From an uncultured Flavobacterium sp. (lineage in GTDB: Bacteria; Bacteroidota; Bacteroidia; Flavobacteriales; Flavobacteriaceae): a stretch of 16,597 bases of DNA. The notes beneath the pieces were generated by a model. That model did no database searches. It worked only from the letters and a program-made list of their open reading frames with translations, and had not been told where the DNA came from. The stretch covers positions 1 to 16,597 of the forward strand of contig NZ_CAMLIX010000107.1 in assembly GCF_946479975.1 (NCBI RefSeq), read 5' to 3'. A program made the position numbers and the translations under genes. Shown piece after piece: positions 6,318 through 13,259 of this stretch; within the stretch, counting starts at the first letter, position 1, and each line of letters begins with the position of its first letter.

Positions 6318-8309
6318 ATGAATTTTCACGTAGCCTCAGAATATAGTCCAAAAGGAGATCAGCCCCAAGCCATACAAAAATTGGCTCAGGGTGTAGTCGA
6401 TGGCGAAAAATATCAAACTTTATTGGGAGTTACAGGTTCCGGAAAAACATTTACCGTTGCCAATGTAATACAAGAAGTGCAAAGACCTACTTTGGTACTG
6501 GCGCATAACAAAACGCTTGCGGCACAATTATACTCAGAATTCAAACAATTCTTTCCAGATAATGCAGTAGAATATTTCGTTTCATATTACGACTATTATC
6601 AGCCAGAAGCTTTTATGCCTGTTACGGGAGTTTTTATTGAGAAAGATTTATCTATCAATGAAGAACTGGAAAAAATGCGTTTAAGCACCACTTCTTCCCT
6701 ACTTTCGGGACGCCGTGACGTTTTGGTTGTAGCGTCTGTTTCTTGTTTATATGGTATAGGAAATCCGGTTGAATTTCAGAAAAACGTAATCGAAATTACA
6801 AGAGACCAAGTGATTTCAAGAACAAAATTATTACACAGTTTAGTTCAAAGTTTATACGCCAGAACAGAAGCCGATTTTAATCCGGGAAATTTCAGAATCA
6901 AAGGTGATACGGTAGAAGTTTATCCAAGTTATGCTGACGATGCTTATAGAATTCACTTTTTTGGCGATGAAATTGAAGAAATTGAATCATTTGACACTAA
7001 GACTTCTCAAGTAATTGAAAAGTTTAAAAGACTGACCATTTATCCTGCCAATATGTTCGTGACTTCTCCAGAAGTTTTACAAGGTGCAATTTGGGAAATT
7101 CAGCAGGATTTGGTAAAACAAGTCGATTATTTTAAAGAAATAGGAAAACATCTCGAAGCAAAACGTTTAGAAGAAAGAACCAATTTTGATTTAGAAATGA
7201 TTCGCGAATTGGGTTATTGTTCTGGAATTGAGAATTACTCGAGATATCTAGATGGACGTCTGCCGGGAACACGACCTTTCTGTTTGTTAGATTATTTCCC
7301 AAAAGATTATTTGATGGTGATTGACGAAAGTCACGTTACCGTTTCTCAGGTACACGCGATGTACGGTGGCGATAGAAGCCGTAAAGAAAATCTTGTTGAA
7401 TACGGTTTTAGACTTCCGGCCGCAATGGACAACCGACCTTTGAAATTTGAGGAATTTGAAGCTTTGCAAAATCAGGTAATTTATGTCTCTGCAACTCCTG
7501 CCGATTATGAATTACAGAAATCGGATGGAATTTATGTTGAGCAGATTATTCGCCCAACGGGATTATTGGATCCAGTTATTGAAGTGCGCCCAAGTTTAAA
7601 TCAGATCGATGATTTGATTGAAGAAATTCACGTTCGATGCGAATTAGACGAAAGAGTTTTGGTAACTACTTTAACTAAAAGAATGGCCGAAGAACTGGCA
7701 AAATATTTAACCAAAGTCAATATTCGATGCCGTTACATACATTCTGAAGTAGATACTTTGGAACGTATTGAAATTATGCAGGATTTAAGAAAAGGTATTT
7801 TTGATGTTCTTATTGGTGTCAACTTACTTCGTGAAGGTTTAGATTTACCAGAAGTTTCTCTGGTAGCAATTTTAGATGCTGATAAAGAAGGTTTTTTAAG
7901 AAACCAAAGATCCCTGACACAAACCATAGGACGTGCAGCTAGAAACTTAAATGGTAAAGCCATTATGTATGCCGATAAAATTACTGCAAGTATGCAGCGC
8001 ACGATTGACGAAACCGAATATAGAAGAACAAAACAGATTAATTTCAACGTTCAAAATAACATTACGCCACAGGCTTTAAATAAAAAAATCGAAAGTGCTT
8101 TTACGAAAAATCCGTTGGTTGAGTATGAATTAGGACACCCAATTCCGGTTGCTGCAGAGCCAGAAACCGCTTATTTATCTAAAGCTGAATTGGAGAAAAT
8201 GATTCGCGAAAAACGCAAAACAATGGAAAAAGCAGCCAAAGAATTAGATTTCCTGCAAGCGGCTAAACTTCGTGATGAAATTAAAAAACTACAGGAACAG
8301 CTGGCTTAA
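6318..8309 (+). CDS. uvrB: UvrABC excinuclease subunit B
   Basis: UvrB is the damage-verifying helicase-like subunit of nucleotide excision repair. It is loaded onto DNA by UvrA, then recruits UvrC for incision. The 663-residue length is normal. Visible elements in order: Walker A 'GVTGSGKT' (37-44); the beta-hairpin that inserts between DNA strands, 'SYYDYYQPEAFMP' (89-101); the motif II box 'DESH' at 336-339; helicase motif VI 'QTIGRAARN' (535-543) with the arginines expected for ATP hydrolysis; and the C-terminal UVR motif (about 621-663, 'DFLQAAKLRDEIKKLQ'), which contacts UvrC. All key residues look intact. The gene has its own leader, and its stop overlaps the convergent TerB-like gene by four bases. 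Confidence 0.98.
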   Translation: MNFHVASEYSPKGDQPQAIQKLAQGVVDGEKYQTLLGVTGSGKTFTVANVIQEVQRPTLVLAHNKTLAAQLYSEFKQFFPDNAVEYFVSYYDYYQPEAFMPVTGVFIEKDLSINEELEKMRLSTTSSLLSGRRDVLVVASVSCLYGIGNPVEFQKNVIEITRDQVISRTKLLHSLVQSLYARTEADFNPGNFRIKGDTVEVYPSYADDAYRIHFFGDEIEEIESFDTKTSQVIEKFKRLTIYPANMFVTSPEVLQGAIWEIQQDLVKQVDYFKEIGKHLEAKRLEERTNFDLEMIRELGYCSGIENYSRYLDGRLPGTRPFCLLDYFPKDYLMVIDESHVTVSQVHAMYGGDRSRKENLVEYGFRLPAAMDNRPLKFEEFEALQNQVIYVSATPADYELQKSDGIYVEQIIRPTGLLDPVIEVRPSLNQIDDLIEEIHVRCELDERVLVTTLTKRMAEELAKYLTKVNIRCRYIHSEVDTLERIEIMQDLRKGIFDVLIGVNLLREGLDLPEVSLVAILDADKEGFLRNQRSLTQTIGRAARNLNGKAIMYADKITASMQRTIDETEYRRTKQINFNVQNNITPQALNKKIESAFTKNPLVEYELGHPIPVAAEPETAYLSKAELEKMIREKRKTMEKAAKELDFLQAAKLRDEIKKLQEQLA

Positions 8310-8323
8310 TTGTGCTGTTCCTG
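8292..8323. terminator. Palindrome formed by the overlapping ends of uvrB and the TerB-like gene
   Basis: CAGGAACAG (8292-8300) and CTGTTCCTG (8315-8323) are perfect 9-bp complements with a 14-base loop. One arm is the last coding part of uvrB, the other that of the opposite gene, and both stop codons lie in the loop. Each transcript would form the same hairpin at its coding end, followed by an A-rich or T-rich flank on only one side. The terminator role is inferred. Confidence 0.6.
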
Positions 8324-8707
8324 AAAAACTTCTAGTAATACAATTGGGTTAATTACTGTATTTGGTGCTTTTTTCATCATTTTTAAAACTCTGTTTACTG
8401 CCGACAGATTTAATCCCATTTGAATGGCAATTTGCTGAATGCTTGTATGTTCTCTTTCGTGTAAAACGCCGTCGCAATGCATCAATAAAGCCAATCTGTA
8501 AAACTGATTGATACGCTGCATTTCAGATTTAACTGGTAATGGCTTTGTTTCCTGATGAAATAAATCCTTAAATTCTGCTTCACTAATACTCAATTCTAAA
8601 GCTACAATTCTTAAGAAATCCAGCTCACGTTTGTGCAAATGCCCATCTACTGTGGCGAACATAATCATTTCTAAAAGTAAACTTCTTTTTTCTGCTTCCG
8701 TATTCAT
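8306..8707 (-). CDS. TerB-like (tellurite-resistance fold) protein
   Basis: This 133-residue helical protein resembles TerB. Two similar halves are visible: 'ATVDGHLHKRELDFLRIVALELSIS' and 'MHCDGVLHEREHTSIQQIAIQMGLN', each with a DGxLHxRE motif followed by a long helix. In the TerB family such acidic/histidine motifs bind metal ions. Whether this protein has any role in tellurite or metal stress is unknown. The ORF is open to a TTG at 8710, but the ATG directly after it (8707, reading MNTEAEK) is the better start. Its stop overlaps the uvrB stop, and because of that position such genes may be named after UvrB; there is no sequence similarity to UvrB. It diverges from the esterase gene at 8765 across 57 bases. 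Confidence 0.75.
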   Translation of the reverse strand: MNTEAEKRSLLLEMIMFATVDGHLHKRELDFLRIVALELSISEAEFKDLFHQETKPLPVKSEMQRINQFYRLALLMHCDGVLHEREHTSIQQIAIQMGLNLSAVNRVLKMMKKAPNTVINPIVLLEVFQEQHN

Positions 8708-8764
8708 CAATTTATTATTTTTAGCTAAAATATTGCTTTTAAATATAAATACAAAATACGAACA

Positions 8765-9562
8765 ATGACGAGGATTTTATTAGCTATTTTGATACTTTTT
8801 TCAACTATTGGAAAAGCACAAAGCACGGCTTCAAAAAACATTTCTACTTTTACGATTGAAGATCCTCAACTAAATACCACCAAAAAAATCTGGATTTATC
8901 TTCCTGAAAATTATTCAAAAGATACAAAGAAAAAATACAGCATTATTTACATGCATGACGCTCAAAATCTGTTTGATGCTAAAACTTCTTATTCTGGAGA
9001 ATGGAATGTTGATGAAAAATTAGACAGTTTAAAAGCTCCTGTAATTGTTGTTGGAATTGAACATGGAAACGAAAAACGCATCGACGAACTTACGCCTTTT
9101 AAAAATGAAAAATATGGCGGAGGAAATGCTGATAATTATTTAGAATTTATCGTAAAAACTCTAAAACCGCATATCGATAAAAATTACAGAACCAAAACAA
9201 AAGCAAAAAACACTATTCTTTTTGGAAGTTCGCTCGGCGGATTGGTTTCGTATTACGGCGCTTTAAAATATCCTGATGTTTTTGGAAAAGCAGGAGTTTT
9301 TTCTCCTTCATTTTGGTTTTCAAACGACATTTATGCTTTCGCAGAAAAACAATCCAAAATCAAGACTAAAATATATTTTTTGTGCGGCGATAAAGAAAGT
9401 GACGATATGGTAAACGATTTAACCAAAATGAAACGTTTATTAGATACCAAACGCTGTTATTGTCTCCATTTGGATAAAACAAAAATTGTAAAAGGCGGCG
9501 AACACAACGAAAAATTATGGCGCGATCATTTTACAGAAGCGCTGCTTTGGCTGGGTTATTAA
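8765..9562 (+). CDS. Exported esterase of the esterase D / putative esterase family
   Basis: This 265-residue alpha/beta hydrolase has a signal peptide (residues 1-18, cleavage likely at GKA-Q). The fold features are 'KKIWIYLPENYS' (40-51), 'YSIIYMHDAQNLFD' (58-71, a typical opening strand and oxyanion loop), nucleophile elbow 'FGSSLGG' with Ser156 (153-159), acid loop 'LCGDKESDD' with Asp209 as candidate, and His247 in 'KGGEHNEKLW'. Family members include siderophore esterases, feruloyl esterases and mycolyltransferase-like proteins; the substrate here cannot be chosen. The segment NADNYLEFIVKTLKPHIDKNY is typical of the family. The dipeptide epimerase gene begins 25 bases downstream, so the three genes 8765-11628 are likely one operon. 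Confidence 0.86.
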   Translation: MTRILLAILILFSTIGKAQSTASKNISTFTIEDPQLNTTKKIWIYLPENYSKDTKKKYSIIYMHDAQNLFDAKTSYSGEWNVDEKLDSLKAPVIVVGIEHGNEKRIDELTPFKNEKYGGGNADNYLEFIVKTLKPHIDKNYRTKTKAKNTILFGSSLGGLVSYYGALKYPDVFGKAGVFSPSFWFSNDIYAFAEKQSKIKTKIYFLCGDKESDDMVNDLTKMKRLLDTKRCYCLHLDKTKIVKGGEHNEKLWRDHFTEALLWLGY

Positions 9563-9587
9563 TTAAAAATAAAAAAATACTCCTATA

Positions 9588-10598
9588 ATGAAACTTATTT
9601 TAAGAGAATACAATCTGAAATTAAAACACACTTTCACGATTTCGAGAGAATCTATTGATGTTCAGCCTTCTTTAATTGTTGAATTACAAAGTGAAGGTTT
9701 TTCTGGTTTTGGAGAAGCTACTTCAAATCCTTATTATCATATTACGGTTCCAATGATGATTGCTGATTTGGAGAAAATCAGAACGATTATTGAAACTACA
9801 GAAGATGAGACTTCTGAAGCTTTTTGGACAAAAATTCATCCGTATTTAAAAGATGATATGTTTGCTTTATGCGCTTTAGATTTGGCTTATAACGATTTGT
9901 ACGCACGCAAAAAAGGCAAGAAATTATACGAATTATGGAACTATACGACCGAAAGAAATCCGATGACAGATTACACAATAGGAATTGCTTCTATCGATAA
10001 AATGGTTTCTAAAATGCAGGAACTTCCTTGGCCCATTTATAAAATTAAATTAGGAACAAAAGAAGATATTGAAATTGTAAAAGAACTAAGAAAACACACC
10101 AATGCTATTTTTAGAATTGATGCCAATTGCGGATGGGGCGTTGAAGAAACTATAAACAACGCAGTCGAATTAAAAAAATTAGGCGTTGAATTTTTAGAAC
10201 AGCCCCTGAAAGCCGACAATTGGGAAGCTCATAAAGAAGTGTTTAAACATTCTGTTCTTCCTGTAATTGCTGACGAAAGCTGTATTATTGAGGAAGATGT
10301 AGCGAAATGTTTCAATCATTTTCATGGAGTAAATGTGAAACTCGTAAAATGCGGCGGACTAACTCCAGGAAAACGCATGATCGAAGAAGCCAAAAAATTA
10401 GGTTTAAAAACAATGGTAGGTTGTATGACAGAATCTACGGTTGGAATTTCTGCGATTGCACATTTACTGCCACAACTGGATTATGTAGATATGGACGGCG
10501 CATTGCTTCTAGCAGAGGATATTGCAACCGGAGTAACTATAAAAAATGGAGTTGTGAGCTATTCTGATTTAAACGGAACTGGAGTTACACTTTTATAA
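9588..10598 (+). CDS. Dipeptide epimerase (L-Ala-D/L-Glu epimerase type, enolase superfamily)
   Basis: This 336-residue enzyme has the full enolase-superfamily muconate-lactonizing layout. It shows the lysine motif 'YKIKLG' (Lys152, Lys154), metal ligands Asp178 ('IDANCGW'), Glu204 ('LEQPL') and Asp229 ('IADES'), and the opposite-face lysine in 'VKLVKCGG' (Lys251 or Lys254). 'MDGALLL' near residue 302 is typical of dipeptide epimerases, where the Asp contacts the substrate amino group. These enzymes interconvert the alpha-carbon stereochemistry of a dipeptide residue, commonly L-Ala-D-Glu from murein to L-Ala-L-Glu so that peptidases can cleave it. The exact dipeptide is uncertain, since close relatives differ in specificity. 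There is no signal peptide, so it is cytosolic. The next gene begins one base after its stop. Confidence 0.88.
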   Translation: MKLILREYNLKLKHTFTISRESIDVQPSLIVELQSEGFSGFGEATSNPYYHITVPMMIADLEKIRTIIETTEDETSEAFWTKIHPYLKDDMFALCALDLAYNDLYARKKGKKLYELWNYTTERNPMTDYTIGIASIDKMVSKMQELPWPIYKIKLGTKEDIEIVKELRKHTNAIFRIDANCGWGVEETINNAVELKKLGVEFLEQPLKADNWEAHKEVFKHSVLPVIADESCIIEEDVAKCFNHFHGVNVKLVKCGGLTPGKRMIEEAKKLGLKTMVGCMTESTVGISAIAHLLPQLDYVDMDGALLLAEDIATGVTIKNGVVSYSDLNGTGVTLL

Positions 10599-10599
10599 A

Positions 10600-11628
10600 A
10601 TGAAAGTCGAAAAATTTCCAGACCGCATTATAGAAATTGACCAGAAGCAATATTTGTATTTTGGAGGAACTGCGTATTTGGGACTTCCAACAAACAAAAA
10701 ATTCCAAGATTTAGTCGTTCACAACATTTTAAAATGGGGAACCACTTACGGAAGTTCCAGAACCGCCAATATTCAGTTAACGGCTTACGATGCGGGCGAA
10801 GACTTTTTAGCCTCTCACATTGGTGCAGAAAGTACCGTAACGGTTTCTTCTGGAATGCTGGCGGGGAAATTGGTTTTAGAAAAATTGAAAAAGCAGACTG
10901 ATTCTTTTTTTCATTTAAATGAAATTCATTCCGCTATTCAAATTGAAAATAGTTTACCTGTTTTTGTAAATAAGAAATTGAATGATCGATTATTAGATTC
11001 AAAAACAGAAAAAATAACGATTCTGACTGATGGTGTTCCTTCTTTTCAAACCAAACCTGTAGATTTATCTTTCTTAAAACAGATTTCAAATCAAAAGGAA
11101 ATTACTTTGGTGGTTGATGAATCGCATTCGTTAGGAATTATCAATGAAAACGGTTCTGGAATTTATGCTTCCATCGATTTTCCAATTAAAAGAAAAATTC
11201 TAGTTTCATCACTGGGAAAAGCGTTTGGATTGACGGGCGGTGTAATTGCTTCAGATGCTGAATTTATCACAGAATTAAAAGAACTCGAAACTTTTACAAG
11301 CGCAGCAGGAATGAATCCGGCATTTGTGCAAACGCTTTCAGATGCTTCGGAAATTTATAAAATCCAGCATCAAAAACTTTTGGACAATTTACGTTATATC
11401 GATTCGATTTTAATTCAAAATGAGCATATTAAATTTGATAAAAGTTATCCTTTGATTTATTTATTATCGAAAGAATTAGTCCAAAAATTAAAAGAAGAAA
11501 ATATAATTATAGCGAGTTTTAAATATACCAAAGAAGCCGAACCTTTAAATCGGATTGTAGTTACGGCAAATCATCTAAAAGAAGATTTAGATAAATTGGT
11601 TAGCATTTTAAATAATTACATCAATTAA
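10600..11628 (+). CDS. PLP-dependent enzyme, alpha-oxoamine synthase / class I-II aminotransferase fold
   Basis: This 342-residue fold-type I PLP enzyme resembles the KBL/BioF/SPT (alpha-oxoamine synthase) branch. Key positions: His110 in 'NEIHSAI' (ring-stacking position), Asp173 and His176 in 'VVDESHSLGI', and the Schiff-base Lys207 in 'SSLGKAFGLTGG'. 'YLYFGGTAYLGLP' (18-30) matches the N-terminal substrate loop ('n.yLGl'), and 'NRIVVTANHLKEDLDKL' the C-terminal end, with an Arg where the carboxylate-binding Arg is expected. It is some 50 residues shorter than typical BioF/KBL, mainly at the N terminus. It starts one base after the epimerase stop, which suggests a related substrate, perhaps an amino acid released from murein peptides. 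The reaction is not known. Confidence 0.82.
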   Translation: MKVEKFPDRIIEIDQKQYLYFGGTAYLGLPTNKKFQDLVVHNILKWGTTYGSSRTANIQLTAYDAGEDFLASHIGAESTVTVSSGMLAGKLVLEKLKKQTDSFFHLNEIHSAIQIENSLPVFVNKKLNDRLLDSKTEKITILTDGVPSFQTKPVDLSFLKQISNQKEITLVVDESHSLGIINENGSGIYASIDFPIKRKILVSSLGKAFGLTGGVIASDAEFITELKELETFTSAAGMNPAFVQTLSDASEIYKIQHQKLLDNLRYIDSILIQNEHIKFDKSYPLIYLLSKELVQKLKEENIIIASFKYTKEAEPLNRIVVTANHLKEDLDKLVSILNNYIN

Positions 11629-11707
11629 CCACAAATTACGCAAATTTTCGCAAATTTAATCTTCCTGTAAAATCATATAATTTGTGAAAATTTGCGGAAT
11701 TTGTGGT
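11628..11707. terminator. 29-bp inverted repeat at the end of the epimerase operon
   Basis: Arms 11628-11656 and 11679-11707 pair over 29 bp with two mismatches and a 22-base loop. The left arm begins with the last base of the operon's final stop codon. The arms are built from words such as CGCAAATTT and CACAAATT. The + strand continues with an A-rich, not U-rich, stretch, so this is a strong hairpin whose terminator action is inferred. Confidence 0.6.
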
Positions 11708-11740
11708 AAAAAATAAATCTTCCTAATTGTTTTTAAAATG

Positions 11741-11748
11741 TACCTTTG
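11741..11748 (+). promoter_or_regulatory. Promoter -7 box for the DUF1456 gene (TACCTTTG)
   Basis: TACCTTTG is an exact match to TAnnTTTG. A TTG occurs only 11 bases upstream (11727-11729), and nothing better lies at the usual spacing. The ATG is 82 bases downstream, giving a leader of roughly 70-75 bases with A-rich sequence and no recognised riboswitch. Confidence 0.45.
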
Positions 11749-11830
11749 TAAAAAATAAGTAATAAAGTTTTAACTTCAAGTAAAGATTGAAAAACTTAAA
11801 ACTTGAAACAAAAAAACGGAAACAAAAATT

Positions 11831-12298
11831 ATGACGAATAACGATATACTTAAAAAACTTCGCGTGGCTCTGATGCTCCGTGATGACCAAATAGTTGAAA
11901 TTTTAGAATTAGTGGATTTCAGAATTTCAAAATCAGAATTAGGGGCTTTTTTCAGAGCTGAAGATCATGAGAATTACATGGAATGTGGTGATCAGGTTTT
12001 ACGTAATTTCTTAAACGGATTGGTAATTCATTTGAGAGGAACGAAAGAAAATCCAAAGAATCCAAATGATGTTTTAGCAAAACATAAAGCCGAAATTCCG
12101 AAGAAAGAAAATTCAAAAGACAGACCTGAATTCAAAGCTGCACCAAAAGACAGCGAAAGAGCGAGAGGTGATCAAAGTCCGTCAAAATCAGGCTCAGCGA
12201 CAGGAAAACCTAAAAAGAAAGCATTCCCAAAAGGAAATGGAAAACAATCTGTGGTAGAGAAAGTAGTTTTCAAAAACGGTAATAAGAAAAAGTCTTAA
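11831..12298 (+). CDS. DUF1456 (YehS-type) protein: one repeat plus a basic tail
   Basis: Residues 1-70 match the DUF1456/YehS repeat: 'NNDILKKLRVALMLRDDQIVEILELVDFRIS', 'LGAFFRAEDHENYMECGDQVLRNFLNGL'. E. coli YehS has two such repeats in about 156 residues; this protein has only one, closer to the second YehS repeat (the ECGDQ.LR.FL.GL version). Residues 71-155 instead form a low-complexity tail rich in Lys, Ser, Pro and Glu, with clusters KPKKK and NKKKS. Such a tail suggests disorder and nucleic-acid or acidic-partner binding, which is an inference. The function of the family is unknown. The gene has its own promoter box and ends before three successive palindromic elements. Confidence 0.83.
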   Translation: MTNNDILKKLRVALMLRDDQIVEILELVDFRISKSELGAFFRAEDHENYMECGDQVLRNFLNGLVIHLRGTKENPKNPNDVLAKHKAEIPKKENSKDRPEFKAAPKDSERARGDQSPSKSGSATGKPKKKAFPKGNGKQSVVEKVVFKNGNKKKS

Positions 12299-12301
12299 AG
12301 T

Positions 12302-12344
12302 TTTACCGCAAAGCACGCAAGGAATTACGCAAAGTTCGCAAAGA
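12302..12344 (+). repeat. Half of a CGCAAAG-word repeat element
   Basis: ACCGCAAAG-CACGCAAGG, then ACGCAAAG and TTCGCAAAG, repeat a CGCAAAG-like word at about 9-base intervals. The order of words matches the left side of the complete inverted repeat at 15329-15473, but no right arm follows here. Instead the next element (12353) begins nine bases later. Confidence 0.6.
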
Positions 12345-12352
12345 TATATTTT

Positions 12353-12414
12353 AGCCACAGATTATACGGATTTTAAAAATCTGTATAATCCGTATAATCT
12401 GTGGCTATTTTTTT
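12353..12414 (+). terminator. Strong rho-independent-type terminator after the DUF1456 gene
   Basis: Arms 12353-12372 and 12387-12406 are perfect 20-bp complements with a 14-base loop, followed by A and seven T (12407-12414). This is the clearest intrinsic terminator on the + strand in the window. It may be bidirectional in part, since it separates convergent genes. Confidence 0.75.
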
Positions 12415-12428
12415 GCGTCGAATTTACT

Positions 12429-12511
12429 GTAGAGATGCACAGCAGTGCATCTTACGCAACGTAACCATAATGTTAAAACTTTGCGTTAGACGCACTGCTG
12501 TGCGTCTCTAC
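12429..12511. repeat. 31-bp inverted repeat whose arms are each hairpins (GAGACGCAC family)
   Basis: Arms 12429-12459 and 12481-12511 are reverse complements with three differences and a 21-base loop. Each arm also folds on itself: AGATGCAC/GTGCATCT with loop AGCA in the left arm, and AGACGCAC/GTGCGTCT with loop TGCT in the right arm. Two of the three differences between the arms form one compensated pair inside these hairpins. GTAGAGACGCAC-type palindromes are a widespread repeat type in several bacterial phyla, which is recalled knowledge and was not checked. Confidence 0.75.
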
Positions 12512-12545
12512 GATATACTATGGGTAAAATACATTTGGCTTTATT

Positions 12546-13256
12546 CTATATTTTATTTTGATCAATTTTATCAAAAAAAGCATCTTTAAAAGTTGCTCCA
12601 ATTGGCAATTCTTTTCCATTAACAAAAACAGAAAAATTATCGGTTGATTCTATATGCTGCAGCGAAATCGCATACGATTTATGTATTTGAATAAAATCAG
12701 TTGAAGGAAGCGATTCTACTACATTTTTTAAAGAAGAATGTGTAATAATCTGCTGTTTTTCAGTGTGAATACAAACATAATTCTGCAGACTTTCGACGTA
12801 CAAAATATCATTCAAAAAAACTTTCTGAAATTTATTTTTACCATCTGTTTTTATGAATAAAAAATCGGGAGCAGTATTATTATTGGTTATAACTTCTGTT
12901 TTTGGTTCAGAATTAAGTTTAGAAACCGCTTGATAAAAACGTTCAAATGCAATTGGTTTTAAAAGATAATCTACAGCATTCAACTCAAATCCTTCCAAAG
13001 CAAAATCAGGATAAGCAGTTGTAAAAATGACTTTAATATCTTTAGAAATAATTTTAGAAATCTGTAAACCTGTTAATTGAGGCATTTGAATGTCTAGAAA
13101 AATGACATCGACTTGTTGTGTATTTAAAAATTCTAACGCTTTTAAAGAATCATTAAAAACGCCGACTTTTTCCAGAAAATTTACTTTTCCGATGTAGTTT
13201 TCTAATATTCGTGTTGCAGGCGGTTCATCATCGACGATTATACATTTAAAAGCCAT
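12546..13256 (-). CDS. LytTR-family response regulator
   Basis: This 236-residue protein has an N-terminal receiver domain (1-120): acidic pocket Asp9/Asp10 in 'IIVDDEPP', phospho-acceptor Asp55 in 'VIFLDIQMP', Thr79/Thr80 in 'IFTTAYPD' and Lys100 in 'DYLLKPI'. The C-terminal LytTR DNA-binding domain (about 130-230) shows 'DFLFIKTDGKNKFQKVFLNDILYVESLQNYVCIHT' (23-plus residues, key motif ILYVES-NYV) and 'FIQIHKSYAISLQHIE'. It is phosphorylated by the adjacent kinase and then binds paired LytTR sites in promoters. Its ATG is three bases after the kinase stop, so the two are an operon with the kinase first. Its targets are unknown; the diverging DUF5694 gene is the nearest candidate. It converges on the DUF1456 gene. 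Confidence 0.93.
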   Translation of the reverse strand: MAFKCIIVDDEPPATRILENYIGKVNFLEKVGVFNDSLKALEFLNTQQVDVIFLDIQMPQLTGLQISKIISKDIKVIFTTAYPDFALEGFELNAVDYLLKPIAFERFYQAVSKLNSEPKTEVITNNNTAPDFLFIKTDGKNKFQKVFLNDILYVESLQNYVCIHTEKQQIITHSSLKNVVESLPSTDFIQIHKSYAISLQHIESTDNFSVFVNGKELPIGATFKDAFFDKIDQNKI

Positions 13257-13259
13257 AAA

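Noticed and set aside
7287..8047. Minus-strand ORFs inside uvrB
   Set aside because: They are antisense to a strongly conserved coding sequence and have no homology-like features; they arise from codon bias of the real gene.
10307..10567. Plus-strand 86-codon ORF in a second frame of the epimerase gene
   Set aside because: It is a frame-shifted reading of the intact epimerase, which has all active-site residues in its own frame.
10600..11628. PLP enzyme as a biotin-pathway gene (bioF)
   Set aside because: It has the fold and key residues of the group but no bio neighbours, is shorter than BioF, and is coupled to a dipeptide epimerase, so the specific name is not supported.
12401..12589. Plus-strand ORF of 62 codons downstream of the DUF1456 gene
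   Set aside because: It lies on the T-tract of a terminator and both arms of an inverted repeat; the Cys/Arg-rich translation has no family character.
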